Counted from the first letter of the stretch, positions 1 through 4,908 are shown. The stretch is DNA of 5,133 nucleotides from Marinagarivorans sp. UBA5870 (GCA_002432555.1 DJFO01000089.1:1-5133), one strand, 5' to 3'. Numbers and translations: made by a program. Notes: a model not told the origin generated them from the letters alone.

Positions 1-281
1 GACGAGCTGCTGCTGGATGAGCTGCTGCTGGATGAGCTGGAGCTTGAAGAGCTGGACGAACTGGAGCTCGAGGAGCTGGAGCTGGAGCTGGAAGAACTGG
101 ACGAGCTGGAGCTGCTGTTCGAGCTGGATGAGCTGCTGGAGCTAGAGCTGGAAGAAGAAGAGCTCGATCCAACGATCACGCCGCTCGAAGAGCTGGAAGA
201 GGAAGATGAACTCGAGCTGCTGCTGGATGAGCTGGAGCTTGAGCTGGAGGACGAACTGCTGGAGCTGCTGCTGGAAGAACC
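1..281 (-). repeat. Poly-serine linker 2 (coding, low complexity, runs off the edge)
   Basis: Residues 335-427 and beyond: Gly, 32 Ser, GVIVG (368-372), 16 Ser, one Asn (389), then 38 Ser to the window edge. Length and plan mirror linker 1, which suggests duplication of a linker-domain module and a third domain beyond the edge. Confidence 0.92.
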
Positions 282-1283
282 CGGTTCGGCAGGCGGCCAC
301 TCGGCGCCGGCACACCAGTTTTGATCGACATCCAAAGTGTGCGTGATATACGCGGCCAACTGTTCGGCTTCTCGAGTTGAAACCCGGGCGCCATCCGGCG
401 GCGGCATATAAGTGTCGATGAATTCAGCCAGTGATACGTCTTTGACCAGCGCGCCTGCCATGGTTTTGTAACCATCGCCCGCCAGGTCGTACACATCCAT
501 ACCGCCCAACGCACCGCGCCAGATGGTGGTCCCGTCGGTGGGCACACCCCCGTGACAGGCCAGACAGGTTTTGGACTCATAGAGCGCCGCCCCGGCGGTG
601 ACGTCGGCGTTACACGCCAGACCACCCGAAGAAGACGAGCTGCTGGAGCTAGAGGAGCTGCTGGAGGAGGAGCTGCTCGATGAAGAGCTGCTGCTCGCGC
701 CGGAGCTCGAAGAAGTCGAGGAGCTGGAACTCGTTGATGATGAGCTGCTGGCAACCCCGGAAGAACTGGACGAGGACGTACCTACAACCACACCGCTCGA
801 CGAACTGGAGCTTGAACTGGACGAAGACGAGCTGCTTGAAGAGGAGCTCGAGGAACTACTGCTGCTGGAAGAACTGCTGGAGGAACTCGAACTGCTACCC
901 GCAGCGTGATAATCACGGAACAGGGCAGCTATGTCGGCGGCGCATTGGGCGTCACACAGAGCTGGGTTGGTCGGCGGCATGGCCTGGTCGATGTAATCGG
1001 CCAGATTTGCCAGAGTGGTTTTCTTCAGAGCGAAGACGCTGATGTCAGGGATGCTGCTGGCGACCCCGTCGAACGTGCCATCCTCATTATCGGTGTGACA
1101 GCCGGCGCAGAGCGCGGCGAATTCCACCAGACCCTGGGTTTTATTGCCCACGGGTTTGGTTGTACCGGAGGACGACGAGGTCGAACTCGATGATCCGGGA
1201 GGCACTGGGTTAGTGCCTCCATTACTGCACCCTTGCAACGCAAGGGCACCAACTGTAAACAGTAGTAGTGCGAGATTTTTCAA
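1..1283 (-). CDS. Poly-serine-linked di-domain c-type cytochrome lipoprotein (3' end beyond window)
   Basis: An exported electron-transfer lipoprotein; 427 codons are visible and the frame is still open at the left edge. The TTG start is chosen because an AGGAG lies 7 bases upstream and it gives a lipoprotein signal peptide (MKNLALLLFTVGALALQGC, acylated Cys19 after LQG); the first in-frame ATG is only codon 102. Cytochrome domain 1 (about residues 40-128) has the haem motif C59-A-G-C-H63, a likely axial Met102 in MPP, and C110-x3-C114, a possible disulfide. A Ser-rich linker follows (129-221), then cytochrome domain 2 (222-334) with C240-L-A-C-H244, Met293 in MPP, and C224/C324 as a possible disulfide. 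A second poly-Ser linker (335 to the edge) implies at least one more domain. Poly-Ser linkers of this kind join domains of secreted polysaccharide-degrading proteins in Saccharophagus-like bacteria, and cytochromes there have been proposed as electron donors to lytic polysaccharide monooxygenases. That role is inference here. The gene is certain; substrate and partner are unknown. Confidence 0.93.
   Translation of the reverse strand, partial: MKNLALLLFTVGALALQGCSNGGTNPVPPGSSSSTSSSSGTTKPVGNKTQGLVEFAALCAGCHTDNEDGTFDGVASSIPDISVFALKKTTLANLADYIDQAMPPTNPALCDAQCAADIAALFRDYHAAGSSSSSSSSSSSSSSSSSSSSSSSSSSSSSSSSSSGVVVGTSSSSSSGVASSSSSTSSSSSTSSSSGASSSSSSSSSSSSSSSSSSSSSSSGGLACNADVTAGAALYESKTCLACHGGVPTDGTTIWRGALGGMDVYDLAGDGYKTMAGALVKDVSLAEFIDTYMPPPDGARVSTREAEQLAAYITHTLDVDQNWCAGAEWPPAEPGSSSSSSSSSSSSSSSSSSSSSSSSSSSSSSSSGVIVGSSSSSSSSSSSSSSSSNSSSSSSSSSSSSSSSSSSSSSSSSSSSSSSSSSSSSSS
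552..566 (-). other. Haem c attachment motif 2 (CLACH)
   Basis: Codons 240-244 encode Cys-Leu-Ala-Cys-His. The spacing to the MPP methionine (Met293) is 49 residues, compared with 39 in domain 1, so the two haem domains are related in plan but not close copies. Confidence 0.93.
621..899 (-). repeat. Poly-serine linker 1 (coding, low complexity)
   Basis: Residues 129-221 of the cytochrome lipoprotein. The order is Gly, 34 consecutive Ser, the pentapeptide GVVVG (164-168), then Ser runs broken by single Thr, GVA and GA, ending in GG before domain 2. All six Ser codons (TCN and AGY) are mixed, so the DNA is not a simple triplet microsatellite. Such linkers are extended, flexible spacers between folded domains. 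Confidence 0.92.
1095..1109 (-). other. Haem c attachment motif 1 (CAGCH)
   Basis: Codons 59-63 encode Cys-Ala-Gly-Cys-His, a canonical CxxCH site for covalent haem attachment by the Ccm machinery in the periplasm. The likely sixth ligand is Met102 (codon at 978-980) in the downstream MPP motif, the usual arrangement in class I cytochromes c. Confidence 0.93.
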
Positions 1284-1290
1284 GGTAAGT

Positions 1291-1295
1291 CTCCT
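1291..1295 (-). promoter_or_regulatory. Ribosome binding site fixing the TTG start of the cytochrome lipoprotein
   Basis: AGGAG on the minus strand, 7 bases before TTG at 1283-1281. It decides the start, because no ATG or GTG occurs in frame before the first haem motif and only this start gives the signal peptide. A TATAAA lies just upstream at 1302-1307 and could be a -10 box, but I see no matching -35. Confidence 0.85.
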
Positions 1296-1308
1296 GTACG
1301 TTTTATAC

Positions 1309-1500
1309 TTATGACGTAATTTGCGCTTGTTTTTTCTTGTTCACTTCACCAGCGGTTAGAGAACATCCGGCTCGGCCACCGGGCTGCATGTTCTTCAAAG
1401 TGCCTCTGACGAGGTCTTGTATTTTTTTGCAATCATCATTGACGCCAACAGCAGGGGGTACCCACGCACGGGACTTCACCGCTTTTTCCATAGGCGGCAT
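1309..1500 (-). CDS. Doubtful small ORF upstream of the cytochrome gene
   Basis: A 63-residue frame from ATG 1500, or 75 residues from a GTG at 1536. It ends 25 bases before the cytochrome start on the same strand, so it could be a short leading gene of the same transcript. The product is basic with two Cys (a NDDCKK segment, then a PGGRAGCS segment) and a Lys-rich end; there is no signal peptide and I recognise no family. Against it: the strong hairpin at 1359-1395 lies inside it, neither start has a good Shine-Dalgarno, and an overlapping plus-strand frame of similar length exists. It may instead be part of a structured or repeated intergenic element. Confidence 0.22.
   Translation of the reverse strand: MPPMEKAVKSRAWVPPAVGVNDDCKKIQDLVRGTLKNMQPGGRAGCSLTAGEVNKKKQAQITS
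1359..1395. other. Strong intergenic stem-loop
   Basis: AGAACAT (1360-1366) pairs with ATGTTCT (1388-1394). One C-C mismatch follows, then CGGCTCGG (1368-1375) pairs with CCGGGCTG (1379-1386) with two G-T wobbles, around a CCA loop. This makes 15 pairs in 35 bases. No T-run follows directly on either strand, so it is not a standard terminator; a structured RNA or palindromic repeat element is possible. Confidence 0.6.
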
Positions 1501-1650
1501 ATTAAACGGGCGCTCAGAAAGCAGGCAATGACGCACACCCGCGCAACGTGTGACGCGGTTGGCATTAATCGAGAGCTAAAATGAATAAATCCGACAATCT
1601 CAGATTTTCCGGCAATAAGTCCAGCGGAAATGTGATCCGGTTACATTTTG

Positions 1651-1693
1651 GGCAAAAACCCTGTTGCAGGGTGGGTTTGCCGGTTGATTTTTT
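1651..1693 (+). terminator. Terminator- or attenuator-like hairpin upstream of the vWA gene
   Basis: The outer stem is GGCAAA/TTTGCC (1651-1656 with 1676-1681) and the inner stem is ACCCTG/CAGGGT (1658-1663 with 1667-1672), with a TTG loop. Six bases after the stem comes a run of six T (1688-1693). On the plus strand this reads like an intrinsic terminator about 70 bases before the vWA start codon. With no plus-strand gene upstream it would act on leader transcription if the promoter lies further left; otherwise it is just structure. Confidence 0.4.
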
Positions 1694-1754
1694 CATTTGT
1701 AGCTGCCGGCTCTCACCGCAAGAGCATTCCTGTAAACTAGCGCGCTTTCCAACC

Positions 1755-1758
1755 GGAG
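1755..1758 (+). promoter_or_regulatory. Ribosome binding site of the vWA lipoprotein gene
   Basis: GGAG sits 4 bases before ATG 1763 and 7 bases before the immediately following ATG 1766. The second ATG has the better spacing, so the protein may start one residue later; the signal peptide is unaffected. Confidence 0.6.
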
Positions 1759-1762
1759 ACTA

Positions 1763-3124
1763 ATGATGCTGAAAAATCTGGCGGTGCGCCTGATCGGCCT
1801 GAATATACTCTGGCTCGTTTTCCTCGCCGGCTGCGAAGGCGGCAAAAGCCGGGGAGAGGATTGCAGCCGCGGCAATTTGAGCAGTTCCCCCTACGGCCAG
1901 TGCGAAACGGCGGGACCCAAACCCTGCCCCGCGGGACAAACGTCGGTCGGCGGGGTCTGCCAGGCGCCCGGCGGCGGATGCGACCTGGGGTTTCATCTAG
2001 AAAATGGTCAATGCGTAGCCGATGGACTCGCCTGCGGTGAAGGGGAACACCAGGAGGGCGACCGCTGCGTGGTCGACCAGCTCACCGTGGAAATCGTCAG
2101 CGAAAACGCCTGCCGCAATCCGGAAAACGGCGCGACCCGCTTGATCCTGCAGTTTGTCACCCGCGACCAGGCCGGCGTCGCTCTGGACCCGCAAGTGGAC
2201 GCAAATCAGGAACCCTCCGCGCTCGACTCGCAGCTCTTTATCAATGATCGACCGGCGGACGTCGAATCGCTTCTCAGCCGGGATTCCGAGCTACTGAAAA
2301 GCGACCTCGCAGTTTCGCTCGTACTCGACGCCACTTACTCCATGTTGCAGCACAATCCACCCGCCTTCGAACCCATGAAAGCCGCCGCCGTAAATGTACT
2401 GCAGGAATTACAGCAGCTGTGGACCGCCAACGATTCCCTCTTCCACTGGGAATTAACCTGGTTCGACGAACTCATCTATCGGCCGGCGCCGAACAACCGT
2501 GGCACTCCCTGGAGCATTGAGGACACCGCGAAAATACCGAGCCCAAAGCAGGGCCAATTCACCGGCCTGTGGAAGGCTGTGCACTACGGCATAGGTGTGC
2601 ACGAAGCGCTCTACAGCGAGCAAATTGCCGCCGGTCCGCGCGATCAACAGGTGATGATCGTCTTTTCCGACGGCGATGATAACCACAGCTTTTTCGCCAA
2701 CGACGATGAAGCCCACAGGGGCAACGGCAACCTCGCCGAGATGCTCTTCTGGTCGTTTACCGGATATCCCAAAACCTCGATTGACGACATCAAGGCCCGC
2801 CTGGCGGAAAATCCGCAGTTGCGGATTTACGTGATCGCCTTCGGCGACCAGATCGGCGAGGATGGCCGGGCGAAACTGCAGGAACTGGCACAGCTGAGCC
2901 ACGGCCAATATTTCGCCGGCAGCGACAGCAACAATCTCGGCCAACTTTTCGACAGCGTCAAAAAAGAATTTATTACCATGCAGACACTCGGCGTGGAGAC
3001 CTCGCTGGACCTCGGCCAGTACGAGTTCAGCCTGCGCACGAAACATCTGCCGAGCGGCGCTGAAGGGAAGCGGGATTTCATGCTGGAGGTTGGCGCGCAG
3101 CTGCCCGAGTGCTCTGCCGAATAA
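1763..3124 (+). CDS. Lipoprotein with Cys-rich repeats and a von Willebrand factor A domain
   Basis: A 453-residue envelope lipoprotein. Its signal peptide ends in the lipobox L21-A-G-C24, with Glu at +2, so outer-membrane sorting is expected. Residues 34-117 form a Cys-rich stalk: C34/C47, then C55/C66, C73/C84 and C91/C102, the last three pairs in an exact 18-residue period with pattern C-x2-G-x7-C. Residues 180-405 form a vWA domain. Its MIDAS residues are D189-A-T-Y-S193 (Thr where Ser is usual), T267 in FTGL, and D303 in SDGDD, so metal-dependent ligand binding looks possible. A C-terminal part of about 45 residues ends with C450 close to the stop. vWA domains mediate protein or surface binding through a divalent metal; the ligand here is unknown. 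The gene appears monocistronic: it diverges from the cytochrome gene, and stem-loops follow it. No sortase signal or membrane anchor other than the lipid is seen. Confidence 0.93.
   Translation: MMLKNLAVRLIGLNILWLVFLAGCEGGKSRGEDCSRGNLSSSPYGQCETAGPKPCPAGQTSVGGVCQAPGGGCDLGFHLENGQCVADGLACGEGEHQEGDRCVVDQLTVEIVSENACRNPENGATRLILQFVTRDQAGVALDPQVDANQEPSALDSQLFINDRPADVESLLSRDSELLKSDLAVSLVLDATYSMLQHNPPAFEPMKAAAVNVLQELQQLWTANDSLFHWELTWFDELIYRPAPNNRGTPWSIEDTAKIPSPKQGQFTGLWKAVHYGIGVHEALYSEQIAAGPRDQQVMIVFSDGDDNHSFFANDDEAHRGNGNLAEMLFWSFTGYPKTSIDDIKARLAENPQLRIYVIAFGDQIGEDGRAKLQELAQLSHGQYFAGSDSNNLGQLFDSVKKEFITMQTLGVETSLDLGQYEFSLRTKHLPSGAEGKRDFMLEVGAQLPECSAE
1862..2068 (+). repeat. Cys-rich tandem repeat in the vWA lipoprotein (coding)
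   Basis: Residues 34-102. Three units begin at C55, C73 and C91 and close at C66, C84 and C102, a strict 18-residue period (CPAGQTSVGGVC, CDLGFHLENGQC, CGEGEHQEGDRC). A more divergent first unit runs from C34 to C47. The even number of Cys suggests disulfides in an oxidising compartment. The plan resembles small EGF-like or Cys-knot stalk repeats, but I cannot assign it to a named family. Confidence 0.8.
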
Positions 3125-3144
3125 ATTGCAGGGCGCCAGGAAAC

Positions 3145-3231
3145 CCCCTCAGTGCTGTAGGAGGGGCGACCGCGGCGGTTGTCTCTTCTCCGACCTATTC
3201 TCCCGCTGCGTCGACCCGGGCGGGAGCGCCC
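3145..3231 (+). terminator. Stem-loop cluster after the vWA gene
   Basis: The stems are CCCCTC/GAGGGG (3145-3150 with 3161-3166, 10-base loop), CGACCG/CGGTTG (3167-3172 with 3176-3181), and GGGCG/CGCCC (3218-3222 with 3227-3231, GGAG loop). The last is followed by an imperfect T-rich stretch (ATTTTATT at 3240-3247), so it is the best terminator candidate, although the T-run is about 9 bases away. The other two may protect the mRNA end. Confidence 0.4.
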
Positions 3232-3264
3232 CCGATCCCATTTTATTCACTTCGCTTGTTAAAT

Positions 3265-3293
3265 TTGGGAATTCCCGCGAAAGCCGCTATATT
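3265..3293 (+). promoter_or_regulatory. Sigma70-type promoter for the PAS-GGDEF/ychJ operon
   Basis: TTGGGA (3265-3270) and TATATT (3288-3293) are separated by exactly 17 bp, close to the sigma70 consensus. Transcription would begin near 3300, giving a leader of about 145 bases before the ATG at 3446. The perfect palindrome GGGAATTCCC (3267-3276) overlaps the -35 box and could be an operator. This is predicted from sequence only. Confidence 0.55.
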
Positions 3294-3321
3294 AGCCGGC
3301 CGATGGGGCCATGACTCCATT

Positions 3322-3363
3322 GCAGATTTGCCACCGGCAGAAGCAGATTTGCCACCGGCAGAA
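3322..3363 (+). repeat. Perfect 21-bp tandem direct repeat in the leader
   Basis: Two identical 21-base units, 3322-3342 and 3343-3363. Each contains the inverted repeat TGCC-ACC-GGCA (3329-3339 and 3350-3360), whose centres are 21 bp apart, two helical turns. As RNA each unit can form a 4-bp hairpin with an ACC loop. GGCA of unit 1 can instead pair with TGCC of unit 2, and ACCGG of unit 2 (3354-3358) can pair with CCGGT (3367-3371). It lies downstream of the predicted start of transcription. Confidence 0.9.
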
Positions 3364-3445
3364 AGTCCGGTGAGGGACGAGCAAAATTTTGTGCCAAAAA
3401 AACCCAGGGTCGGCCAAGCGGTATGCGCATAACGGGTGAGAGGCT

Positions 3446-4399
3446 ATGAATTTATCCGCAGACGTGATGACGGCTGTCTTAAACGCCAGTAACGATGGGA
3501 TCCTCGTTGCCGAATTCAAAGGCACTCAGAGTTCCGTCGTTTACAGCAATGCCGCTTTTCGGCAGCTGACCGGTTACAGCGACGCCGAACTGCGCGGCCG
3601 CAACTTGATCGAGCTGTGGCACGACCCCGACGACGAGATTTTGCAGTCCGCGCTGCGCGACGGCACACCCTGCACTTGCAGGCTGCGCACGCCAACCAAA
3701 GACGGCCGGTTTTTGTGGAATCAATTGCGCACGACCTTTTTCACCGGCCCGGATAAAATTGCCTACATAGTGGCAATCCACAAGGATATAACCCAGGAGG
3801 AATATCTTAAAAGCGTCCTGGAAAAAGTTAATCTGCTGTACCGGGAAATGAGCAAACGCCTGGAGTACACCAGCGAAACGGACCATCTTACCCAGTTGAA
3901 AAACCGCGGCCACCTGAGCACCCGCGGCGAGTTTATGCTCGGCGCCGCCAAACGGGAGAAACTGCGTCTGCACGCCATACTCGTGGATGTGGACAGTCTG
4001 AAAGCGCTGACTACTTTAGGTGGCGGTAATCTGGCGGATGAGTGCCTGATTAAGGTTGCGGAGATCATCAAACAATGTTTCTCCCGCGCGACCGATATCG
4101 CGATCCGCATGTGCGACGGCGAATTTGTGGTCATCTGTATTGAAGACGACGACCGATGGGTTTGGGAGCGGGCGGAATCGTTGCGCAGTGAAGTGCGCGA
4201 CGCAAAAATAAAAGACTCTACCGGCCGACTGCACGACATTTCCGTGAGCATTGCGATTTATTCGATCACGCCGGAAAAACACACCACTATCGAAGAGATC
4301 ATTCAGCGGGCCGGCGAATTGCTGTTCCAGACCAACCCGGGGTCCCCGGGCCGGATCGCCCACAACAAGGCCAACGAACACCGACTTTTTCGGCATTGA
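3446..4399 (+). CDS. PAS domain protein with degenerate GGDEF domain (probable non-catalytic c-di-GMP protein)
   Basis: A 317-residue cytoplasmic protein without membrane segments. The PAS domain spans about residues 8-116 (NASNDGILVAE, then the NAAFRQLTGYSDAEL core, closing with IHKDIT). A helical linker runs 117-140 and a GGDEF-family domain 141-305, opening with the canonical D-H-L-T-Q-L-K-N-R (146-154). Catalytic signatures are eroded: GGDEF is C223-D-G-E-F227; the substrate loop has T where N of FKxxND is expected (DVDSLKALTT, 181-190); and the GH and GD of that region are GG and AD. The first metal Asp (D181) remains. The inhibitory-site motif RxxD is intact as R214-A-T-D217 at its standard distance. 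Known families with this pattern often bind c-di-GMP or GTP and act as effectors, so loss of cyclase activity is likely but inferred. The PAS ligand is unknown; the Cys motif of LOV domains is absent. A GTGAG stretch serves as a weak ribosome site; ychJ follows closely. Confidence 0.9.
   Translation: MNLSADVMTAVLNASNDGILVAEFKGTQSSVVYSNAAFRQLTGYSDAELRGRNLIELWHDPDDEILQSALRDGTPCTCRLRTPTKDGRFLWNQLRTTFFTGPDKIAYIVAIHKDITQEEYLKSVLEKVNLLYREMSKRLEYTSETDHLTQLKNRGHLSTRGEFMLGAAKREKLRLHAILVDVDSLKALTTLGGGNLADECLIKVAEIIKQCFSRATDIAIRMCDGEFVVICIEDDDRWVWERAESLRSEVRDAKIKDSTGRLHDISVSIAIYSITPEKHTTIEEIIQRAGELLFQTNPGSPGRIAHNKANEHRLFRH
4112..4126 (+). other. Degenerate GGDEF signature (CDGEF)
   Basis: Codons 223-227. 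Aligned by the preceding R-x and the following F-V-V, CDGEF replaces GGDEF: both Gly and the metal-binding Asp at the third position are lost, while Glu and Phe remain. The inhibitory-site RATD is at 4085-4096. Confidence 0.85.
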
Positions 4400-4401
4400 T
4401 C

Positions 4402-4881
4402 ATGGCGAGCTTCTGCCCCTGCGGCAGCGCGCGGATGTTCGCCGACTGCTGCGCCCCCTTTTTGGAAGGTAAAGAGTCTCCACCCACGCCCGAGGCGCTG
4501 ATGCGCAGCCGCTACAGCGCTTTTTGCACCGGCGATATCACCTATTTGCTCGCGACGCACAAAACCGCCGCGCCCACCGCGCTTTTAACCGACCAAATCC
4601 GCGTTACTCTCGCAACCACCCGCTGGTTGAAACTACAAGTGTTGCACGCGGCCGCGGACGGAGATAACGGACAGGTGGAGTTTGTGGCTTTTTTTCGCGA
4701 GCAGGCGGGCGACTCCATTACCACTAAATTGGGTCAGCTGCACGAGCTCTCCCGCTTCCGCCGTGACGACGGCCGCTGGTATTACCTGGACGGCGACCAT
4801 TTGGCACCGCTGAAATTCGCGCGCAACGACCCCTGCTGGTGCGGCAGCGGAAAAAAACTGAAGAAATGCTGCGGGACATAA
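4402..4881 (+). CDS. ychJ: YchJ / UPF0225 family protein with two SEC-C zinc motifs
   Basis: A 159-residue small cytoplasmic protein of the YchJ family, about the usual length (E. coli YchJ is near 152). The N-terminal SEC-C-like motif is C5-P-C7-G-S with C16-C17. The central NTF2-like domain contains the family signatures LMRSRYSAF and WYYLDG. The C-terminal SEC-C motif is NDPC145-W-C147-G-S-G-K-K with K-K-C156-C157-G. The paired Cys sets bind zinc in SEC-C proteins; the cellular role of YchJ is not established. The ATG at 4402 is preferred because the protein then begins MASFCPCGS like its relatives; an in-frame TTG at 4396 overlaps the upstream stop. The start lies 2 bases after the TGA of the PAS-GGDEF gene with no clear Shine-Dalgarno, which suggests translational coupling. 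Trp146 replaces the usual Pro of CPCGSGKK, a minor oddity. Confidence 0.95.
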   Translation: MASFCPCGSARMFADCCAPFLEGKESPPTPEALMRSRYSAFCTGDITYLLATHKTAAPTALLTDQIRVTLATTRWLKLQVLHAAADGDNGQVEFVAFFREQAGDSITTKLGQLHELSRFRRDDGRWYYLDGDHLAPLKFARNDPCWCGSGKKLKKCCGT

Positions 4882-4887
4882 ACGGGG

Positions 4888-4908
4888 CCGCAGGTGCAGC
4901 CCCTGCGG
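4888..4908. terminator. Hairpin between convergent genes
   Basis: CCGCAGG (4888-4894) and CCTGCGG (4902-4908) form a perfect 7-bp stem with a 7-base loop, in the 31-bp gap between the ychJ stop and the stop of the convergent gene. It could end transcription from both sides, but no good T-run follows on either strand. An alternative GGGGC/GCCCC pairing overlaps it. Confidence 0.5.

Larger units (their letters stand above)
1296..1754. other. Divergent intergenic region, about 460 bp, no confident gene
   Basis: This lies between the divergent cytochrome and vWA lipoprotein genes and is more AT-rich than its flanks. It holds a strong hairpin at 1359-1395, a small hairpin at 1403-1414 (CCTC/GAGG) followed by seven T at 1422-1428, the direct repeat TGACGC at 1529 and 1551 (22 bp apart), and a hairpin with a T-run at 1651-1693. 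An open frame on the minus strand (1309-1536 with a GTG start, or from an ATG at 1500) would give a 63-75 residue Cys-containing product with reasonable codon use, but no ribosome site or domain is visible. Two plus-strand frames here look spurious. No convincing -35/-10 pair was found for the vWA gene. Confidence 0.6.
3125..3445. other. Intergenic region between the vWA and PAS-GGDEF genes
   Basis: About 320 bp without a believable gene. The left half has three consecutive stem-loops (3145-3166, 3167-3181, 3218-3231) that probably belong to the 3' end of the vWA transcript. The right half carries a sigma70-like promoter (3265-3293), a perfect 21-bp tandem duplication (3322-3363) and the ribosome site of the next gene. 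Open frames crossing this stretch lack ribosome sites and begin inside the vWA gene. Confidence 0.7.

Noticed and set aside
176..754. Minus-strand Pro/Ala/Arg-rich frame of 192 residues
   Set aside because: It is out of frame with the cytochrome lipoprotein, which has haem motifs, a signal peptide and a ribosome site; this frame has none.
598..909. Plus-strand frame with an acidic Glu/Leu-rich product
   Set aside because: It is the antisense of the poly-serine linker; AGC/TCC serine codons read backwards give GAG/CTG-type Glu and Leu codons. A similar frame is open from base 1 to about 324.
1337..1531. Plus-strand TTG-started frame of 64 residues
   Set aside because: It overlaps the minus-strand small frame and the hairpin and has no Shine-Dalgarno; I see no support for translation.
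1581..1763. Plus-strand frame of 60 residues whose stop overlaps the vWA start (TAATG)
   Set aside because: There is no ribosome site or recognisable product, and the terminator-like hairpin 1651-1693 lies inside it. The overlap looks tempting for coupling, but the evidence is too thin.
2453..3046. Minus-strand frame of 197 residues opposite the vWA gene
   Set aside because: It is a shadow of a well-supported vWA domain gene; no signal, ribosome site or family features.
3322..3363. CRISPR array
   Set aside because: Only two directly abutting copies with no spacers.
3109..3432. Plus-strand frame of 107 residues reading through the tandem repeat as a 7-residue repeat
   Set aside because: It starts at a GTG inside the end of the vWA gene without a ribosome site, and crosses three stem-loops and a promoter. 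The 21-bp repeat keeps any frame open only because 21 is divisible by three.
3300..3445. c-di-GMP (GEMM) riboswitch in the leader of the GGDEF-type gene
   Set aside because: The leader is long enough and the context is tempting, but I could not find the conserved GEMM core or tetraloop-receptor elements; only the tandem hairpins are visible.
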